Shown: positions 31,401 to 34,816 of the stretch, piece by piece | Numbering within the stretch: the stretch's first letter is position 1 | Layout: the number at the start of each line of letters is the position of its first letter | Assembly (NCBI RefSeq): GCF_001039355.2 | Contig: NW_019775429.1 | Location: 339,549-374,364, forward strand | From: Lingula anatina | Lineage: Eukaryota; Brachiopoda; Lingulata; Lingulida; Lingulidae | Length of the DNA: 34,816 nt | Direction: 5' to 3' | Notes under the pieces: model-generated | Told to the model about the DNA's origin: nothing | What the model saw: the letters and a program-made list of their open reading frames with translations, nothing else | Databases searched by the model: none | Made by a program: the position numbers and the translations under genes

Positions 31401-34400
31401 CCACGCAACCCGTCAGGGTCCATCCTGCGTAAAATTTATAACGAAGATGAGATCATTTCCGCAGTGAAGTCAGAGTTCCCAGCCTTCAATGTCCAGGGAA
31501 TACAGATGGACCAGTTAAAACTGAAAGACCAGCTTGAACTCGTAGCTAAGACAGATATACTCGTAGGAATGCACGGCGCAGGGTTAACCCACACGCTATT
31601 CCTGCCCAAACACGGAGGCCTCATTGAAATATTTCCACAATATTCAAATGTGATGGGACATTTTAGATCTCTGAGTAATTGGAGAGGCATCCATTATGCA
31701 TTCTGGAAAAACAGTGATGTAACTCTGGAACATCGGAATCATTTCACAGAGATTCCAACTGCTGTGGTTATTAAACAGATTCAGGACATGGCTAAAAGAA
31801 TAGCTACTAACAGCTGCTGACATCTATCAGTGAAGTGCTGATGATACTATTAAACTGGTTTCTTATATCTGCTAGAAACCTTTAGCTAATTATACTTTTG
31901 TGGTGAAAAATTTGAGGATAAATATCAATCAACAATGCAACATGATTTTATATATATATATATTTATATTTTTTTGTTTGTTTGTTTTTCTTTGCAGTTC
32001 TGCTTTAAATGTATCATTTTATGTTGATAAAAACATTATTTCATTATTTTTATTATAAAAATGGGTAAACAAACCAATTAGGGTTATTTGCAAACTTCTT
32101 TGAAAATTATCAAAATATACAACAATTTTTTTTTTTAGTCTTTATAAATTATCCATTCTGATATTCTTATTCATGCACTGCAAGAATTTTTTTTTAACAT
32201 AATTTCACTCATTTTGATCTGGACCAATTTCAGAACATATTTGATTTAATTCACACACATTCCAGCACTTGGTTAGACAAAACATGATGAGAAGTAAAAG
32301 GGGAATTGTACAGCTGTTTAGAAGTTGTCCTAGTGACTAAATGACAAGGCATCAGTGCAATAAATGATACTAAGTTCTTTCTCTTGTTTTTATAATTTAA
32401 TAGATAGACAATATTGATATGAATTTCTCTACACTTTGTCAACCAGTGTTTTGCAGCTTTGTTAAATGTCAAGTTATAGTTATCTTTAAGCTACTTTATT
32501 TCAGCAGAAGTTCAAATTCACAGTGCCACTGCAAAGTATTTGCTGAATAAACACATATTTCTGTTAACTTCAAACAAAGAGTTTACACAGTCATATGTCC
32601 CTTCAACCTTAAAATTGAGGTCAAAGTTTCAGTATATTTAGCGAAAATGTTACCAAAATAACTCTGGAACAAGTACATCATTTTTTATGATTTGCATTTG
32701 ATCAACTATCTCACAGCAAGATAAAAAAAGTTGTACACTTTCGTGATAAATATTTGATGAAATCCAAAATATATTAATCCTTTAAGATGATGCAAAGAGT
32801 AAAAGACAAAAAGAATATTTGAAATACCAGCACATCAGACAAGATCCTGTGAACATGAATCAGATATTGGGTCCCGTGTGCCCATGTTATACAACGCTGC
32901 CAGTTACACAGAGGTTTGAAAACTTCCAACATGTAATATCTTGGTCCTAATTTCTGAAAGCCAATACTGGAGTTTCCCTCTCCCCACCACCTCCCCTTGC
33001 CGTAATTGCTCTCTACAATCTCACATACTTAAACATTATATTTTAGTATATTTTTATCTATTGCACTGAATCAAGGTCTAAGGAAATGAAACCTAATTAG
33101 CTGTACTATTGCACAGATAAATATGGAAAGCTATGTAAATGTCACACTGAGCAAAATAAATCTCACTTCTGCACAATTTTACAGGTCCTTACCTAACCCT
33201 ACATCATATAAACACAGAAATCCAATGTCAACTAAAATTATTTGATAAATCACTATTAAAAACATTTTTCCCTAGCAGGAGTTTTAAGTGTCTAATAGGC
33301 AATGAAAGATCTCCTTTTAAACAGTTATCCTCATACTTAAATGTTAATTTCTAACCCACTTTTAAATAAAAAAGTATAAAAGGTATAAAGGGCATTCTCT
33401 AATATTAAATTAAAAAATTCTTCCTACTTCAAAGTATCAATTAAAATAAATGCAAGCACAACAACAAAATGACCATTTCTAGAAACCAAATTTCAACAGA
33501 ATTCCATAACATAACAGAGAAATAGATGAAATGAGAAATTTCACAATAAAGAAAACATAATTTGAAGACTGTTGCAGTAACTGAGTAAAAAACAATGAAA
33601 AATTTTTTGAGACAGTGGCCTAAAATGTGTTAGTTGTGCTGAACACAATGAGAACATCCTCAGCAGTGAGCTGTAATGATGAAGGAGTACGCTGTAAACA
33701 GAAGACAGCAAACTTACCATAAATCTACACCTTCATCATATTTCCTGGCACCATACAGTAACTCTGGGGCACGGTACCATCTAAATAAAAACACAACAGT
33801 CATTAATTTAATTTAAATAGTATATTTCACACGTGTTTAGCAAACTGAGAATAACTCTTTATTCTCTCATGCATTTTTCTCAACAAGCTTTAACATACCA
33901 CATTATTCTGTGACTACAAATAATACTGAAGACATTTACTTCAATCTAAAATTGTTCTTATTGAAGAAATATCATGAATGGATAAAAAATAAAATCCTCA
34001 ATTTTTTATCAACAAGCTGCACAGACAGCAAGTGTCAGATATTTTTGGTTTTTAAGAAATCTAGACAAGATGGCGCGTACCTGGTAGCCACCTGGTGGCT
34101 GTATTGTCGGTTGCCTTCGTTCTGAAACACTCTGGCCAGACCAAAGTCTGCTATCTTCAAGTGACCCGTAGAACTGATGAGAAGATTGGCTGGCTTTAAG
34201 TCCTTAAATTGAAGAAAGAAATAATAAAAAAAATAAATTTTTGGATTTGATGCAGCTGCAATGCAGTAAAGATGTAACCTTATAAATAAGGAAAATTGTG
34301 AATTTTACAGATCTTTTTTCAATTGTAGATTATTAGAACAAGAACATAACTATTAAGTAGCATCAACAAAATTGGAAAAAAGCCCACCTTACAGTTTATA

Positions 34401-34770
34401 TTCTTAATGGCGCAAAAATTGTGCATTTGAAGGATTGATAATTTTCACAACTGAGTCATAACAATAATTCATGCTTGAAATTAAATAAAATATATCAAAC
34501 AGAAAAATGTCTTTGCTAAAGAATGAATTCAACCTCTATGCATATCATGTTTTGAGGTTAACTATCTTATCACCTCCGTACCCTGTGCATGATATTATTG
34601 TTATGGCAGAAAGCCACACCCTTCAGCAGCATCAGCATGTAGCTTTTGATGTGAGCCTCTGTCAATGGGGTGTTGGTATTCCTGATCACCTCAGACAAGT
34701 CTGACAACATGAACTCAAATACTAGAACAAAACCAGAGCCGTACGGGAATACCTCACGCAGGTTTACCAC
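22432..34770 (-). CDS. CDK20: Cyclin-dependent kinase 20 (CCRK), 7 exons, 5' end outside window
   Basis: Ser/Thr kinase known for CDK2-activating-type activity and roles in ciliogenesis. Exons in gene order: 34770-34582, 34202-34081, 33780-33718, 24354-24303, 23935-23864, 23309-23154, 22617-22432; all GT-AG and in phase, giving 279 residues plus stop. Vertebrate CDK20 has about 346, so roughly 67 N-terminal residues including the Gly-rich loop and catalytic Lys are outside. Seen: [20 protein letters not shown] (CDK20-specific), [10 protein letters not shown] with HR and D split by an intron, [10 protein letters not shown] (DFG), [20 protein letters not shown] (activation segment), [35 protein letters not shown], and tail [10 protein letters not shown]. 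The canonical T-loop Thr position is Ser. The 9.4 kb third intron harbours an oppositely oriented glycosyltransferase gene. Confidence 0.95.
22691..22809. mobile_element. MITE-like element, copy 2 (truncated)
   Basis: In CDK20 intron between exons F and G. Begins CAGGGGTGGACCCAG and matches the interior of the element at 16225-16392; the right end is missing. Confidence 0.75.
23154..23309 (-). CDS. CDK20: CDK20 exon F
   Basis: Encodes [40 protein letters not shown] and [12 protein letters not shown], including the kinase-terminal Arg motif. Acceptor TTTTTAG, donor GTGAGA. Confidence 0.95.
23864..23935 (-). CDS. CDK20: CDK20 exon E
   Basis: 72-nt exon encoding [20 protein letters not shown] and ATWP, matching the CDK insert region. 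Acceptor ATTTCCAG, donor GTGAGT. Confidence 0.93.
24303..24354 (-). CDS. CDK20: CDK20 exon D
   Basis: 52-nt exon encoding [17 protein letters not shown], joined to exon C across a 9.4 kb intron by a split Trp codon. Acceptor TTTTCAG, donor GTAAGA. Confidence 0.92.
25397..25432. repeat. (AAAT)n microsatellite
   Basis: About nine TAAA units in the CDK20 large intron. Confidence 0.95.
29681..29687 (+). other. Candidate 3' splice site for a 5'UTR exon of the nested gene
   Basis: A strong pyrimidine tract followed by CTTCAG/A about 400 bp upstream of the glycosyltransferase ATG, on the same strand. Would place a 5'UTR exon from 29687. Prediction only. Confidence 0.35.
29800..30050. repeat. 44-bp minisatellite immediately upstream of the GT61 gene
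   Basis: TTATATACACTG recurs at 29861, 29905, 29949, 29987 and 30031 (spacing 44, with one 38), with CCACACCCACCC before most copies and more diverged units at the left. Each unit thus pairs a CACCC motif with a TATA-like motif. Confidence 0.9.
30090..31820 (+). CDS. GT61 glycosyltransferase, plant-type core beta-1,2-xylosyltransferase-like
   Basis: Uninterrupted 576-codon frame. Start chosen at 30090 (CACCATGA, good context); an in-frame ATG at 30045 would add 15 residues encoded by repeat sequence. Type II membrane layout: short basic cytosolic tail, one hydrophobic segment at about residues 30-49, low-complexity stem, then a lumenal domain. GT61 marks: [19 protein letters not shown] from residue 308, a [20 protein letters not shown] segment, [13 protein letters not shown] at 428-440, and [10 protein letters not shown] at 492-501. 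These resemble plant N-glycan core beta-1,2-xylosyltransferase (TRYEY, DYLAHPR, GAHGAGLTH) more than EOGT or POMGNT2, the usual animal GT61 members. Mollusc N-glycans carry core beta-1,2-xylose, so transfer of xylose from UDP-xylose in the Golgi is a reasonable inference; the acceptor is not proven. Several N-x-S/T sites. Lies antisense inside a CDK20 intron; no introns in its coding region. Confidence 0.85.
   Translation: MSTKESSLSTKIHQIFRRYKVAILQSCSPIPVLMVGLMLLFNLFVISNISHDSWSAQRKSHLPTHKTGISQHQTWKPNMQDDKDIKTNVFSAGRANKAPSFFTKINNLVLVEGLSVENQDRHIENRVNAQSIVYNNGKMARKHRIIGPNYYDYDDPDLEQGAGNRQGEIESSSKGQAWLKCKENPNICPQEFQKWYKSMTPLCGVNFIAFDRNFALCQNITLNRQKAIGQKGGESITEVLNQKEAVEFYKYKFGFYHVRNCQKTPKYVFTKYHGKGHLKDWIESVSIKKNHPNPQLTTVNQNFTIAVTRYEYVNWYHSMTDFYNAFLMMKFFRKQPDEISVLLIDAHPQGNLDEVWATLFGNSKRLSETDRLVTYREMIWNPMGYNSMMNQHVRKTIPLIDEFREFFLKRYRVSTSKKLNCDKLDILFIWRHDYVAHPRNPSGSILRKIYNEDEIISAVKSEFPAFNVQGIQMDQLKLKDQLELVAKTDILVGMHGAGLTHTLFLPKHGGLIEIFPQYSNVMGHFRSLSNWRGIHYAFWKNSDVTLEHRNHFTEIPTAVVIKQIQDMAKRIATNSC
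32545..32550 (+). terminator. Candidate poly(A) signal for the nested gene
   Basis: AATAAA within GCTGAATAAACAC about 725 bp after the stop. Other AT-rich candidates exist between, so this is weak. Confidence 0.25.
33718..33780 (-). CDS. CDK20: CDK20 exon C (APE motif)
   Basis: 63-nt exon encoding [20 protein letters not shown] and part of Trp. Acceptor TTATTTAG, donor GTAAGT. Confidence 0.94.
34081..34202 (-). CDS. CDK20: CDK20 exon B (catalytic loop, DFG)
   Basis: Encodes [40 protein letters not shown] and part of Arg. Completes the HRD motif with Asp and holds DFG. Acceptor ATTTAAG, donor GTACGC. Confidence 0.95.
34582..34770 (-). CDS. CDK20: CDK20 exon A (first exon in window)
   Basis: Encodes [40 protein letters not shown] and [20 protein letters not shown], then MHR. 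Acceptor TTTCTAG, donor GTACGG; phase 0 at both ends. Covers the hinge and helix E. Confidence 0.94.
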
Positions 34771-34816
34771 CTAGAAAAATAAGGGGAATTTTTGGAGATT
34801 AATTTTAAATAATAAT

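Larger units (their letters stand above)
24355..33717 (-). other. CDK20 large intron (9.4 kb) hosting a nested gene
   Basis: AT-rich intron between exons C and D. Contains an (AAAT)n run at 25397-25432, a minisatellite at 29800-30045 and the nested glycosyltransferase at 30090-31820. In 24361-29680 and 31830-33717 I recognise no other gene; ORFs there are short and unlike known families. A poly-A/C patch lies at 29185-29225. Confidence 0.75.

Noticed and set aside
31113-31690. Minus-strand ORFs across the glycosyltransferase
   Set aside because: Antisense shadows of the real GT61 coding frame.

Overview
The window is animal nuclear DNA: AT-rich, intron-dense, and full of microsatellites, minisatellites and short MITE-like elements. 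All introns modelled here have GT-AG ends. I read it as a lophotrochozoan, most likely a mollusc. The gene content (an animal-type urocanase, an SLC35A-family transporter, CDK20) is general to animals. The nested plant-type GT61 beta-1,2-xylosyltransferase fits molluscs, whose N-glycans are known to carry core xylose. The species call is inference.

Layout, left to right. (1) 113-8434, minus strand: urocanate hydratase (UROC1), histidine degradation. Sixteen exons encode residues 1-570; the last roughly 100 codons lie beyond the left edge. (2) About 8435-8821: compact ETS-motif-bearing intergenic stretch, probably a bidirectional promoter. (3) 8822-18738, plus strand: an SLC35A2/A3-type Golgi UDP-sugar transporter with a short first coding exon, an 8.5 kb first intron and two large coding exons. 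Intron 1 carries a 290-bp direct repeat pair, MITE-like elements and an 18-bp minisatellite. (4) 18739-22431: 3'UTR and convergent intergenic sequence, including a long inverted repeat. (5) 22432-34770, minus strand: CDK20 (CCRK); seven exons encode the C-terminal 279 residues, and the ATP-binding lobe lies beyond the right edge. (6) Inside the 9.4 kb CDK20 intron, on the opposite strand (30090-31820): a single-exon type II membrane GT61 glycosyltransferase whose motifs match plant core beta-1,2-xylosyltransferase.

The genes do not form an operon or a dedicated system. One loose theme is Golgi glycosylation, since the nucleotide-sugar transporter and the xylosyltransferase would both act there. 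The most unusual structural signal is that many exon edges lie inside local tandem duplications, which create decoy splice sites or coding fragments: five UROC1 junctions with clear exon-edge copies, one UROC1 acceptor with near-perfect repeats, and the CDK20 stop-codon region. I found no tRNA, rRNA, CRISPR or viral genes.
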